Virus record (IMG/VR): IMGVR_UViG_3300010370_000234
Coordinates: 1-24,412 of that record
Source of the DNA: a virus
DNA: 24,412 nucleotides
Strand: one strand, 5' to 3'
A program made the translations under genes and the position numbers. Each line of letters opens with the position of its first letter. The stretch's first letter is position 1. Under the pieces are notes generated by a model. The model was not told the DNA's origin. It made no database searches and saw only the letters and a list, made by a program, of their open reading frames with translations. Of the stretch, positions 9,301-15,889 are shown piece by piece.

Positions 9301-11576
9301 CACATATTTATGGTACGGTTACCCACATAACAGCAAATTACGGTATAACATCATCTGATGGTTTTGATGCATTAGATTCTACTACCAAACAACGTTTATT
9401 AGTAGATCCTTTAGAAGATATAGGAGGATCTGCTATAGATGTGGACGATAAAGCAAGAGATTCGTGTATGGATTGCAGTAAGTTTTTTAATATTAATAGA
9501 ATACAAGTTCCTTCATTAGCAATTACTGATATAAGTGCTTTAGGTGCAGACTATTATGCTTATGGATTGGTTATAGAAAAATTAAAACAGTGTAGTGTTC
9601 ATTACGAAGGAACCACAGCAGACAGTGATGCTGTTCTATATTGTGGGTGTAATGCAGGTCCAGATCCGGATGGCGATGGAATAGATGCTGTTTGTCCGGA
9701 CGGTTGCGATAGCGATTCTAACAAATATTGTAAAGAAAAAAATCTAATAACACGGCAATTAAAATATTATGCAGTTATTATAAGAAAACCAAAAAATGCG
9801 GATCCATCTTGTGTTTTAGTGTACGATATAGGAAATCAAGAAGTTGTTTACGGTGGTGATTTGAACAGTGGTAATTTTGGTTCGGTTTTTTGTAGAGGAG
9901 GAGATGTGATTTGTCCTTTGGACTGCAATACACCTATAAAAATTAGAGAACTTGTTTGGTTAGGAGATCTTACACTAAATAGTCTAGACATGGTAGGACA
10001 GGATCCAAGGCCAGAGACGCGGCAGTGTGAAGATAGTGTAAAAGTTAGATATACTTTAAATCCAATAGATAAAACATTTACAGGATTTGATCCGTACAGA
10101 TACGTTTCTATTACAGATCCTAGTTTCTTTCGAATTGATAATCTTAATAGACCAACAACATTCGGCAGCATCAATGCAACAATTTCTGCTAGATTAGCTC
10201 ATTTTGCTACGGTAACTAGTAATATATTTTGTAAATCCGGTACAACAGATTATTTAAATTCCAGATGTTCTATATGTGCTAACGATAGTTGTTATTCTGA
10301 TGTTATACCTAAACTTATAGAGTTTATTGGACCTGGTTGTTCTGTAGAAGGGTTCTTTTGTGGTGCTACTGCTTCCGTGAATAACAAAGGTTTAACTTTT
10401 GTTGATGGTCCTAATGATAGAGCAAAAAGTTTTGTTCAAATTACAGGAGATCCTGTGTATTGGTTGATTGAATCTAAATATAATTCTAATATATCTGGAT
10501 TAACTATAGGGCCTCCTGCCGGAACTACTAGTATTACAGGTATTGGCGCACCTTTTAGGGATACGTGCAATACAGGAACCAGTCCAACAAGAACTTTTTA
10601 TACGGGGTTAGACACCAGATTCTATCAAGAACACAATATTTCGTATTTGTATACTACAAAAATAAATGGTGCAACCGGTATAAGATTATCAAAAAATATA
10701 GAATCTAATGGTTTAACTGCATGTTTTGTTATTCCGAGAGATACTGACGGTAAAGATTGGTGGTATTTACAAAATTCCGGTTATACAAGTGGTATACGTT
10801 ATTGTTCTAATGCTTCTACATGCTCTGGTTATGTATTTACACCACCCAAATTAAATGTAAACGGATACAGACCTTCTATTCTGATAAACAATTTATCTGT
10901 AACAGAAACTGGTACTGGAGACATTGTTGTTAGATTTAGACCAACTGGTGCATTTTTTAGAAGCACTTTGTCAACTTTAGATAATATTGATTATAATGAT
11001 TTAAATGTAAAGGTTATAAAATTAAATGGAAATACTATAGAAGATGTTACATCTTCGTATATTGATCCCCTCGTCCCTAGTAGTTCTAATACATTTAATA
11101 AAAATCATACAGACGCAGAACTAGACGGGGATTCTAAAGAAACCGGATACGTTATATTTAATATAACAAATAATAAACCACAATTTAAAAACGACGTTAT
11201 TGCTGGTAATTTATACTTGTTATTTAATGTGAATAACAGTGACGTTGCTAACACAAATTTTACAACAAACTGGGCAGCAAAGCAGGTAAAAACTGCTATA
11301 TACTCTAATGTTTATAAACAGTATGAAGTTCCACATTCCAATGGTTCGGGGGATCCGGATCCGGGTTGGCCAGCAGTGTTTGATAATTCCTGGAATGGCA
11401 ATGCTGACTGGGATAACACTTCTACATTGGGCGATTTTGCATTACAAAAAATAAATGCAGTGATTACTGGTGCTATTGCACCACCCATTTCTACAAAGAA
11501 AACCGTAAACGGAATCTGTATAAATATTGATTGTACGGCTATAAATGGTCTATGTGATAACTTAGAAGGATGCTGA
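6348..11576 (+). CDS. Giant cysteine-rich virion protein with collagen-like segment (paralogue B)
   Basis: This 1742-residue protein is a paralogue of the upstream gene, from the MPILGSSTIKG start to the VNGICINIDC ending. Visible parts: Gly-X-Y triplets at 13-34 and 38-44 interrupted by TTK; a beta-rich region with QEYTLFF and ILHIWSDNAG; four GxCC-type repeats at about 316-505; shared Cys domains (SPCTC, SHIPYPLK, PGEGTTY); and a thrombospondin-type-3-like acidic stretch DPDGDGID at 1106-1113 followed by CPDGCDSD. It lacks the RCC1 block of its neighbour. A 35-base gap precedes it, with no clear Shine-Dalgarno site and only near-matches to the late promoter (TATACATA at 6322, TAGAAATA at 6333). 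It is inferred to be a virion fibre or adhesin working alongside paralogue A, perhaps in the same trimeric structure. CDS certain; function inferred from position and domains. Confidence 0.9.
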   Translation: MPILGSSTIKGFGATGPTGDPGILGPRGTTGNAGTTKGATGNTGEYIANVTSNRSSNQIIFTTSEGRQTILNGFSGPTGFVYNVSGISSAFGSTFVSGISRGYGYTFSFYGISAGTGISVSSDASKITVTYTPGRDPYTKNPVQDYVPYIQMVSVAGGSTGINSTRIYADTNNHLQFGLTGLPVGTTFNYLYTNLNEEIFTVTTPAVKSQGGITLDLTRGFSNYWIPNDYGITAFVGNTASGVRQEYTLFFAGRDIWNLPKNLYLQNTGSGVSYGGFVKGLNILHIWSDNAGATFNGIFLERGIGEPDPYAFYNLGSCCLSGTCEDNVTEEYCLGRSGTFRSLTTCESRIKSGQSVCGVIVGGATGACCCGITGCIDATNIPLLGTFPDRAFCDSINGKFYQGKTCGFLDKWGQGYTYNRGNTSADYNICHTCGAPMVACCRQIAGGWTCTQETVYYCESIGGTAHYNTDCSTIDCSVISSGGNCRQNGACNVVPNSDCVCGVWYGTNPCQSSGNTGIFNILTNAPHVNIIHSLTVAQYSVRHSLDITQPNKLDFYVNYPSGYTQDYKLDGYIEIEDTGVTYSIWNNTSCIRLDIKDFTNNFINQNDILTNNTAVTVEVSVDLAEAPCSTDQNFKGKLFLNLISCPDGPLLSTQKSVDIIYTNSPCTCLGYSNGDIVNKAPIVVPFTAERYCTHCTFPEVNLGNIISHIPYPLKRQTGLLTFCPPTGISGSQCGIISSFCVYYDPIQELSGCTYSSRFDGNGDYLVAFGINDPNGAYGPNRNGDRGDSIFEGNTLPDGCFHVEYNAPGEGTTYFHKYDPQEAFYPDEFALVNDWYSAGNTDRYTDSDGNDIPLDYADWLSGNYKLHHTRLYTDDRCKRCLYVNSKPSILDCDARAPFDYAYCVDEQDVRAQVKTNMYPGQNGNWLTAFNAAGGILRLLGNPYYNTVKFDDDALTYVAKTYNLDPFFLQQRINRELRKYGKLFDPSHIYGTVTHITANYGITSSDGFDALDSTTKQRLLVDPLEDIGGSAIDVDDKARDSCMDCSKFFNINRIQVPSLAITDISALGADYYAYGLVIEKLKQCSVHYEGTTADSDAVLYCGCNAGPDPDGDGIDAVCPDGCDSDSNKYCKEKNLITRQLKYYAVIIRKPKNADPSCVLVYDIGNQEVVYGGDLNSGNFGSVFCRGGDVICPLDCNTPIKIRELVWLGDLTLNSLDMVGQDPRPETRQCEDSVKVRYTLNPIDKTFTGFDPYRYVSITDPSFFRIDNLNRPTTFGSINATISARLAHFATVTSNIFCKSGTTDYLNSRCSICANDSCYSDVIPKLIEFIGPGCSVEGFFCGATASVNNKGLTFVDGPNDRAKSFVQITGDPVYWLIESKYNSNISGLTIGPPAGTTSITGIGAPFRDTCNTGTSPTRTFYTGLDTRFYQEHNISYLYTTKINGATGIRLSKNIESNGLTACFVIPRDTDGKDWWYLQNSGYTSGIRYCSNASTCSGYVFTPPKLNVNGYRPSILINNLSVTETGTGDIVVRFRPTGAFFRSTLSTLDNIDYNDLNVKVIKLNGNTIEDVTSSYIDPLVPSSSNTFNKNHTDAELDGDSKETGYVIFNITNNKPQFKNDVIAGNLYLLFNVNNSDVANTNFTTNWAAKQVKTAIYSNVYKQYEVPHSNGSGDPDPGWPAVFDNSWNGNADWDNTSTLGDFALQKINAVITGAIAPPISTKKTVNGICINIDCTAINGLCDNLEGC
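6384..6479 (+). repeat. Collagen-like Gly-X-Y segment of paralogue B
   Basis: Residues 13-44 have glycine at 13, 16, 19, 22, 25, 28, 31 and 34, then the four-residue step G-TTK-G, then 38, 41 and 44. The interruption sits at the same place as in paralogue A, which argues for common descent rather than independent repeat growth. Confidence 0.8.
7293..7862 (+). repeat. Four GxCC cysteine repeats in paralogue B
   Basis: Residues about 316-505 carry four units beginning LGSCC, TGACCC, MVACC and GNCRQ. The third (ending TQETVYYCESIGG) aligns directly with SQETVAYCDEIGG in paralogue A. The cysteine spacing is largely kept between the two proteins, while the intervening residues differ. Confidence 0.7.
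11519..11526 (+). promoter_or_regulatory. Putative T4-type late promoter core (TATAAATA) inside the end of paralogue B
   Basis: An exact TATAAATA lies within the coding region 54 bases upstream of the 486-residue gene. In T4-type late promoters transcription starts about 6 bases past the motif, which would give a leader of about 48 bases that contains a good AGAAGGA ribosome site. Because the motif is coding sequence it could be chance; the position is suggestive only. Confidence 0.4.
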
Positions 11577-11579
11577 TAT

Positions 11580-13040
11580 ATGTCACAATTTAAAAGTAGA
11601 GTTCCTGGAAGTTTTTGGACTTCTTCTTCAACAATAAAAGGAGCAGATCAAGGTTATTGTTGTAGTAGTACAGGAGACGGTACTTATGTGCCTTCCACTC
11701 GTTACGAATGTTTTTTAAAAAATGGATTTTTTGTTGCTGGATTTAGTGAAATAGATGCAAAAAATCAATGCCCAAAAGTAGAAAAGGGAGTTTGTTGTGT
11801 TTACGATGCTACTACAAAAGTTAGGGTACAACAAGATAATGGTGTAACTTTTTGTTCTTGTTCGCAAAGCAATCCTACGTATTCAGGTTATCTTGTTAGT
11901 TATCAAAAATCAGGAACATGTCCTTCTGAGAAAGCTTCTCTTGCACCAGAAAATGGGGCGTGTTGTTATTGGGATGCAGTTAGTGATTATTATGTAAATA
12001 AATGCGAAACCGTGGCTAATTATGATTCTTGTAAACTTTTACACGATGGTGGCCCAGAAGGATTAAAATTTTCATTCTATCTGGGAGAATCGTGCATTTT
12101 TGATGGCGGTAATATTGTGTGTAATGCTGGCAAAGGACTTACACAATTAGAAAAAGAAAATAATCCAGACTGCAAAACAGACACACCAGAAGATTGTCTT
12201 TTAGAAGAAAATATGTTAGGAAATTGTTGTACTTTGTTAGAAAATGGCACAAGACAATGCAATATATCAACAAAATCAGAATGTTCTGGATTTTGGTCTT
12301 ATCTTGGTGTGGTAAAAGGATGTAGTGGTAGCACTTTATGTTCTGGTGTTTATTTTCCAGAAAAAACAGCAACAGAATATTTTCCAACAACTGCTAGTAT
12401 TTCTGTAATTACAGGATCCGGTAATCCTATAGAAAAACTTCCAACAACATCTGCTCTTTATCAAGGAGGATTGTATGTTGGTATATTTGAACCAGGAAAT
12501 ACAATAAATCTTTCTGGTTCTATGGTCTATGGAAACACAACAACCGGAGACCCCAAACAATATAGAGCTAGAGGAACTGGATTAGGCACAAGAAATAAAA
12601 AATGGATACTAATAGCAGGACTTGCCGATACTAATATCCCGCAATCCAGTATATTAGATCCAAATAAAGGCACATCATTTTATGATGGTTTTTATAACAC
12701 AAATATAAGAAATACCAACTATTATTCAACAATAAGAAATACAAATATAAACGGGTTTTCCGACTGGTATATTCCTAGTCAAGACGAACTTGCTTTTTTC
12801 TTTAACACTATTACATCTACTTTCACTGTAAGTGGTTATACTCCACTTTTAGAAAATTATTATTTGACTTCTACAAATTATGGTGTAGGTTATGATAATA
12901 AATTAGCACAAATAGGAGAAAAATATTTTGTGTATACTCAAAGTGCTATATCCAGTCAATACGGAAAAGTAATTTTAATGCCTCAAGATAATCTTAATTG
13001 TAAAGTTAGATTATTTAGAAGAATTTATTTGGGTAGTTGA
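11580..13040 (+). CDS. Cysteine-repeat protein with DUF1566/Lcl_C-like C-terminal domain
   Basis: This 486-residue protein has two halves. Residues 25-248 hold four GxCC-type units (GYCC, GVCC, GACC, GNCC) like those of the two upstream giants. The C-terminal part (about 290-486) has GGLYVGIF, then GFSDWYIPSQDEL at 392-404, then YYLTSTNY, and ends with VRLFRRIYLG. This order resembles the DUF1566 / Legionella collagen-like C-terminal (Lcl_C) domain, a C-type-lectin-related fold common in adhesins and phage tail proteins. The N-terminus contains SSSTIKG, matching GSSTIKG of paralogue B, so both may dock to the same partner. The start is supported by AGAAGGA at 11564-11570, and the gap to the upstream stop is only 3 bases. 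It is inferred to be a small adhesin or tip protein of the same apparatus. No transmembrane segment or signal peptide was seen. Confidence 0.8.
   Translation: MSQFKSRVPGSFWTSSSTIKGADQGYCCSSTGDGTYVPSTRYECFLKNGFFVAGFSEIDAKNQCPKVEKGVCCVYDATTKVRVQQDNGVTFCSCSQSNPTYSGYLVSYQKSGTCPSEKASLAPENGACCYWDAVSDYYVNKCETVANYDSCKLLHDGGPEGLKFSFYLGESCIFDGGNIVCNAGKGLTQLEKENNPDCKTDTPEDCLLEENMLGNCCTLLENGTRQCNISTKSECSGFWSYLGVVKGCSGSTLCSGVYFPEKTATEYFPTTASISVITGSGNPIEKLPTTSALYQGGLYVGIFEPGNTINLSGSMVYGNTTTGDPKQYRARGTGLGTRNKKWILIAGLADTNIPQSSILDPNKGTSFYDGFYNTNIRNTNYYSTIRNTNINGFSDWYIPSQDELAFFFNTITSTFTVSGYTPLLENYYLTSTNYGVGYDNKLAQIGEKYFVYTQSAISSQYGKVILMPQDNLNCKVRLFRRIYLGS
11652..12323 (+). repeat. Four GxCC cysteine repeats in the 486-residue protein
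   Basis: Residues 25-248 contain four units headed GYCCS, GVCCV, GACCY and GNCCT, each with two or more later cysteines. Spacing is looser than in the giant paralogues but the GxCC heads are better kept. The repeat type is therefore shared by three adjacent genes. Confidence 0.7.
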
Positions 13041-13048
13041 TATAAATA
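13041..13048 (+). promoter_or_regulatory. Putative T4-type late promoter core (TATAAATA)
   Basis: An exact TATAAATA begins directly after the TGA stop of the upstream gene and lies 22 bases before the next ATG. The ribosome site TTGGAG (13057-13062) sits between. It matches the consensus read by the T4 gp55-gp33-gp45 late transcription system. Confidence 0.7.
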
Positions 13049-13070
13049 TTAATATATTGGAGTTTATATT

Positions 13071-13763
13071 ATGGAACAAAAAAAAGGTTGTGGTTGTAGG
13101 AATAAAAATAGAGAAGGACAAAATACATCCGGTCCTGTTATTCCCGAATTTACAAATGAAACAGAACTTAAACACCCTATACGTTTAAATCATGGTTCTG
13201 TTCATTCTGCCCCGCCCAAAGTACAACCAGATTCTGCCGAATCAACACAACAGCCCGAGTTTAAAAAGAGAGAAATTTTAACAGCAGATACACTCAAACA
13301 ACAACTAGGCCGAAAAATAGGCATGGTACAAAGTTTTGCGCAGGCTATTGCTTCTCGTGGTTTTACAAACAATAAAATAAATAAACCAACAAAACAATTA
13401 AGAGTTCTTAGTTGTTTTGGTAATTCTGATAAAGGTGGACCGCTTCCTCCTTGCGAATATCTAAGAAACAGCTCAACACCAGGAAAGCATTTTTGTGGTG
13501 GTTGTGGTTGTGGCGATAAACCACATACTTGGCTTACGGCAGAAGGAGATGAGTACAGTAAATTAGATTATCCTAAGTTAAACTGTCCTTTAAATATGCC
13601 CGGTTTTGCTAATTATGAGCAAAGCAAACCCGAAGAGGCTACTCCTCCAATAACAAGGCGTTATTACATAGAAAATATAGATTACCACGAGGTAGACAGT
13701 ATTTCTGTAACTTTACCAGAAAAAACAGAGAATTCTCCTCCAACTACCCCACCTTCTCAATAA
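13071..13763 (+). CDS. Small cysteine-cluster protein of unknown function
   Basis: This 230-residue protein has an N-terminal GCGC (Cys 7, 9), a charged, low-complexity region to about residue 65, a helical stretch (LKQQLGRKIGMVQSFAQAI), and then a tight cysteine cluster: C115, C128, C142, C145, C147 and C172, with the motifs PPCEYL, CGGCGCG and YPKLNCPL. The tail is rich in Pro, Thr and Glu. The cluster recalls small zinc-binding domains with a CxxCxCG...CPLG pattern (DUF6171-like, from memory), so metal binding is likely but unproven. It has its own late-promoter match and a good ribosome site, TTGGAG. It lies between the cysteine-rich surface genes and the neck genes. It could be a minor virion protein or an assembly factor for the neighbours; I do not recognise a T4 counterpart. 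Confidence 0.7.
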   Translation: MEQKKGCGCRNKNREGQNTSGPVIPEFTNETELKHPIRLNHGSVHSAPPKVQPDSAESTQQPEFKKREILTADTLKQQLGRKIGMVQSFAQAIASRGFTNNKINKPTKQLRVLSCFGNSDKGGPLPPCEYLRNSSTPGKHFCGGCGCGDKPHTWLTAEGDEYSKLDYPKLNCPLNMPGFANYEQSKPEEATPPITRRYYIENIDYHEVDSISVTLPEKTENSPPTTPPSQ

Positions 13764-13779
13764 TTAAAATTTATTTGGC

Positions 13780-13787
13780 CATAAATA
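13780..13787 (+). promoter_or_regulatory. Possible late promoter core (CATAAATA) next to gp13
   Basis: CATAAATA followed by CTATTA matches the T4 late consensus at seven of eight positions. The expected start of transcription would fall at about 13793, one base before the gp13 ATG, giving a nearly leaderless message. The same 8-mer occurs by chance inside a coding region near 8789, so confidence is limited. Confidence 0.4.
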
Positions 13788-13793
13788 CTATTA

Positions 13794-14594
13794 ATGGCCA
13801 CCATACAATCACGAGAAGATCTAATAAACTATAGTTTAAGGTACTTAGGTGCCCCTGTTATAGAAATAAACGTAGACTGGCAACAATGCGAGGATCGTTT
13901 AGATGAGGCACTTCAATATTTTACCGAACGTCATTTTGACGGTGTTGAAAAAGTATTTTTTAAATATCAATTAACACAACAAAATATAACAGACAGATAC
14001 ATCAATACTGAAGACATTCTATCTCCAAATGAAATAGACGGTCCCACCGGTAAAGAAATAGTATCCATAATTAAAGTCATGCAATTCGGTCAATTTGCAA
14101 ACATCAATATGTTTGATGTTCGTTATCAACTGGCACTGACCGACTATTTTGGTATTAATAGAAATTTAAGTGGTGTGTATTCTATGGGATTGGCAGCATA
14201 CGATGCAACCAAACGATATATTCAATTAATTCAAGATCTTTTTCAACCAGAAAAAGCGGTACGATACAGTAAAGTGACTAATCGTTTATATTTGGATATG
14301 AACTGGAATCAAGAAACAAAAGCCGGAGATTGGATCTGTATTTGGGCTTATGCTGCTCTTAATCCAGAAAAATATGTAGAAATTTATAACGATCGTTACT
14401 TAAAAAGATATGTAACAGCATTAATTAAAAAACAATGGGGAAGCAATATGTCTAAATTTGATGGAGTTGCTCTTCCTGGAGGAGTTTCTATGCGTGGTGG
14501 GCAGATTTATGCTGAAGCTGTAGCAGAAATAGCTCAAATAGAAGCAGAGATGTTAATTAATTACGAGTACCCAGTAGATTTTATGACAGGTTAA
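13794..14594 (+). CDS. gp13: Neck protein gp13
   Basis: The 266-residue product resembles the T4 superfamily gp13 neck (head-completion) protein, which with gp14 seals the filled head after packaging and forms the joining site for the tail. Support: the N-terminal MATIQSREDLI...LGAPVIEINVDWQQ...RLDEALQYF is typical of environmental T4-like gp13; it has the expected order before gp14-gp15-gp16-gp17; and its length is somewhat below the 309 residues of T4 gp13. The central region is helical with an aromatic-rich segment (DMNWNQETKAGDWICIWAYAAL). The start is the family-type MATIQ. No Shine-Dalgarno site precedes it; a CATAAATA motif ends seven bases before the ATG. It is separated from gp14 by a single base, consistent with co-translation. 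Confidence 0.92.
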   Translation: MATIQSREDLINYSLRYLGAPVIEINVDWQQCEDRLDEALQYFTERHFDGVEKVFFKYQLTQQNITDRYINTEDILSPNEIDGPTGKEIVSIIKVMQFGQFANINMFDVRYQLALTDYFGINRNLSGVYSMGLAAYDATKRYIQLIQDLFQPEKAVRYSKVTNRLYLDMNWNQETKAGDWICIWAYAALNPEKYVEIYNDRYLKRYVTALIKKQWGSNMSKFDGVALPGGVSMRGGQIYAEAVAEIAQIEAEMLINYEYPVDFMTG

Positions 14595-14595
14595 T

Positions 14596-15213
14596 ATGGC
14601 AATAAATCCGTTCTTTAAAGATTATTCGGGAGAACAAAACCTAGTAGAAGATCTAACTATAGAGATCATAAAAACTATGGGACGGGATGTAGTCTATGTT
14701 CCTCGTATGGCGGTTTTAACAGATGAGCTGTATGGAGAACACAGAGGTTCTCATTTTAAAAATGGTATACCAATAGAAATGTATATAGATTCTGTTAGTG
14801 GTTTTGAAGGTCAAGGAGATCTTGCTACAAAATTTGGTATTGAAATTAGAGATAATGTTTCTTTAACGGTAGCAAAAAAAAGATTTAATGAAGAAATAAA
14901 AACAAGATTTCCTGATGTTATCAGACCAAGAGAAGGCGATTTAATATTTTTTCCGTTAGCAAGAGCATTGTTTGAAATAAATTTCGTAGAACACGAAAAC
15001 CCATTCTATCAACATGGAAAACTGTATTCGTATAGATTAACATGTGAACTGTTCTCGTATAATACCGAAGAAGTTCAAACTGGAAATACTGATATAGATG
15101 CAGTAGTTCCTGAAAATGAAAACGAACTAGGCGAAAATGAACACATACAAAATCTATCTGTTGATATTATAGATTTTACAGAAACTAATCCATTTTCTGA
15201 AGGAAGCTTTTAA
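14596..15213 (+). CDS. gp14: Neck protein gp14
   Basis: The 205-residue product corresponds to T4 gp14 (256 residues), partner of gp13 in the neck. The N-terminal FFKDYSGEQNLVEDLTIEIIKTMGRDVVYVPR is a recognisable gp14 signature: these proteins open with a (S)GEQ-L-EDL helix and a V-Y-PR strand. The region PREGDLIFFPLARALFEINFVEHENPFYQHGK also fits the conserved core. The C-terminal tail is acidic (residues about 160-190). It starts 1 base after the gp13 stop, with a weak AGG ribosome site, and its last base overlaps the gp15 start (TAATG). No oddities apart from the shorter length. Confidence 0.92.
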   Translation: MAINPFFKDYSGEQNLVEDLTIEIIKTMGRDVVYVPRMAVLTDELYGEHRGSHFKNGIPIEMYIDSVSGFEGQGDLATKFGIEIRDNVSLTVAKKRFNEEIKTRFPDVIRPREGDLIFFPLARALFEINFVEHENPFYQHGKLYSYRLTCELFSYNTEEVQTGNTDIDAVVPENENELGENEHIQNLSVDIIDFTETNPFSEGSF

Positions 15214-15887
15214 TGTTTACACATTTTAAAAATGATTCGATAAGAAAATTGGTTATTGCTGTTGGTACATTATTCAACAACATTAAAATAGTTAGATTAA
15301 AAAAAGATTCAACAACACAAGAAATAACTATTCCTTTAACTTATGCTCCAAAGGAAAAGTATATAAAAAGATTAACACAAGCAAGCTCTATAAGCGATAG
15401 AACTCGTATTCAAATTGATGTGCCACAAATGGCATTTGAATTAACTGATGTTGTATACGATCCTACCAGAAAATTAAACAAGATGTTTGACAAGTATGGT
15501 TCTACTGGTGGTGTTAGTTATTCGTCAAAAATGGAAGTTCCTTATAATTTTGTATTTTCTCTATACGCTTATACAAGAAACATAGACGAAAATTTAGAAA
15601 TAATGGAACAAATACTCCCGTATTTTAGTCCAGAATTTGTAGTATCTTTAAACATCACAGATATTCATAAAAAAGTAGATGTTCCTATAGTTTTAAATAA
15701 AACAATTTTAACACAAGAATATGAAGGAGATTTTAGTTCTAGAAGAATGATACTTAGTACGTATCAATTTACCGCCAAGTCTTATATATTCAATCGTGTT
15801 AAAGCTGCTACAAACATTACTAAAGAATTTGATTTATCGTTGTTTGAAACTCTTGGTGGAATAACTTATGATATTGATGTGGAGTAA
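15213..15887 (+). CDS. gp15: Tail terminator / proximal sheath stabiliser gp15
   Basis: The 224-residue protein matches T4 gp15 (272 residues), which caps the tail tube and sheath with a hexameric ring and connects the tail to the neck. Signature stretches: the N-terminus FKNDSIRKLVIAVGTLFNNI, PLTYAPKEKYIKR, the DVPQMAFELTD segment, and YDPTRKLNK, in the family order. The C-terminal part, with FSSRRMILSTYQFTAKSYIF, is the usual gp15 ending. AAGGA at 15200-15204 is a good ribosome site, and the start overlaps the gp14 stop. There is no sign of truncation. Confidence 0.93.
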   Translation: MFTHFKNDSIRKLVIAVGTLFNNIKIVRLKKDSTTQEITIPLTYAPKEKYIKRLTQASSISDRTRIQIDVPQMAFELTDVVYDPTRKLNKMFDKYGSTGGVSYSSKMEVPYNFVFSLYAYTRNIDENLEIMEQILPYFSPEFVVSLNITDIHKKVDVPIVLNKTILTQEYEGDFSSRRMILSTYQFTAKSYIFNRVKAATNITKEFDLSLFETLGGITYDIDVE

Positions 15888-15889
15888 TT

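Noticed and set aside
11351-11362. Nested palindrome GGATCCGGATCC
   Set aside because: It lies within coding sequence for Gly-Asp-Pro-Asp-Pro and has no partner copy; looks incidental.
12440-13040. Diversity-generating retroelement target, because the lectin-like end resembles known variable proteins
   Set aside because: No reverse transcriptase gene and no imperfect template repeat of this C-terminal region are visible in the window; the domain alone is not enough.
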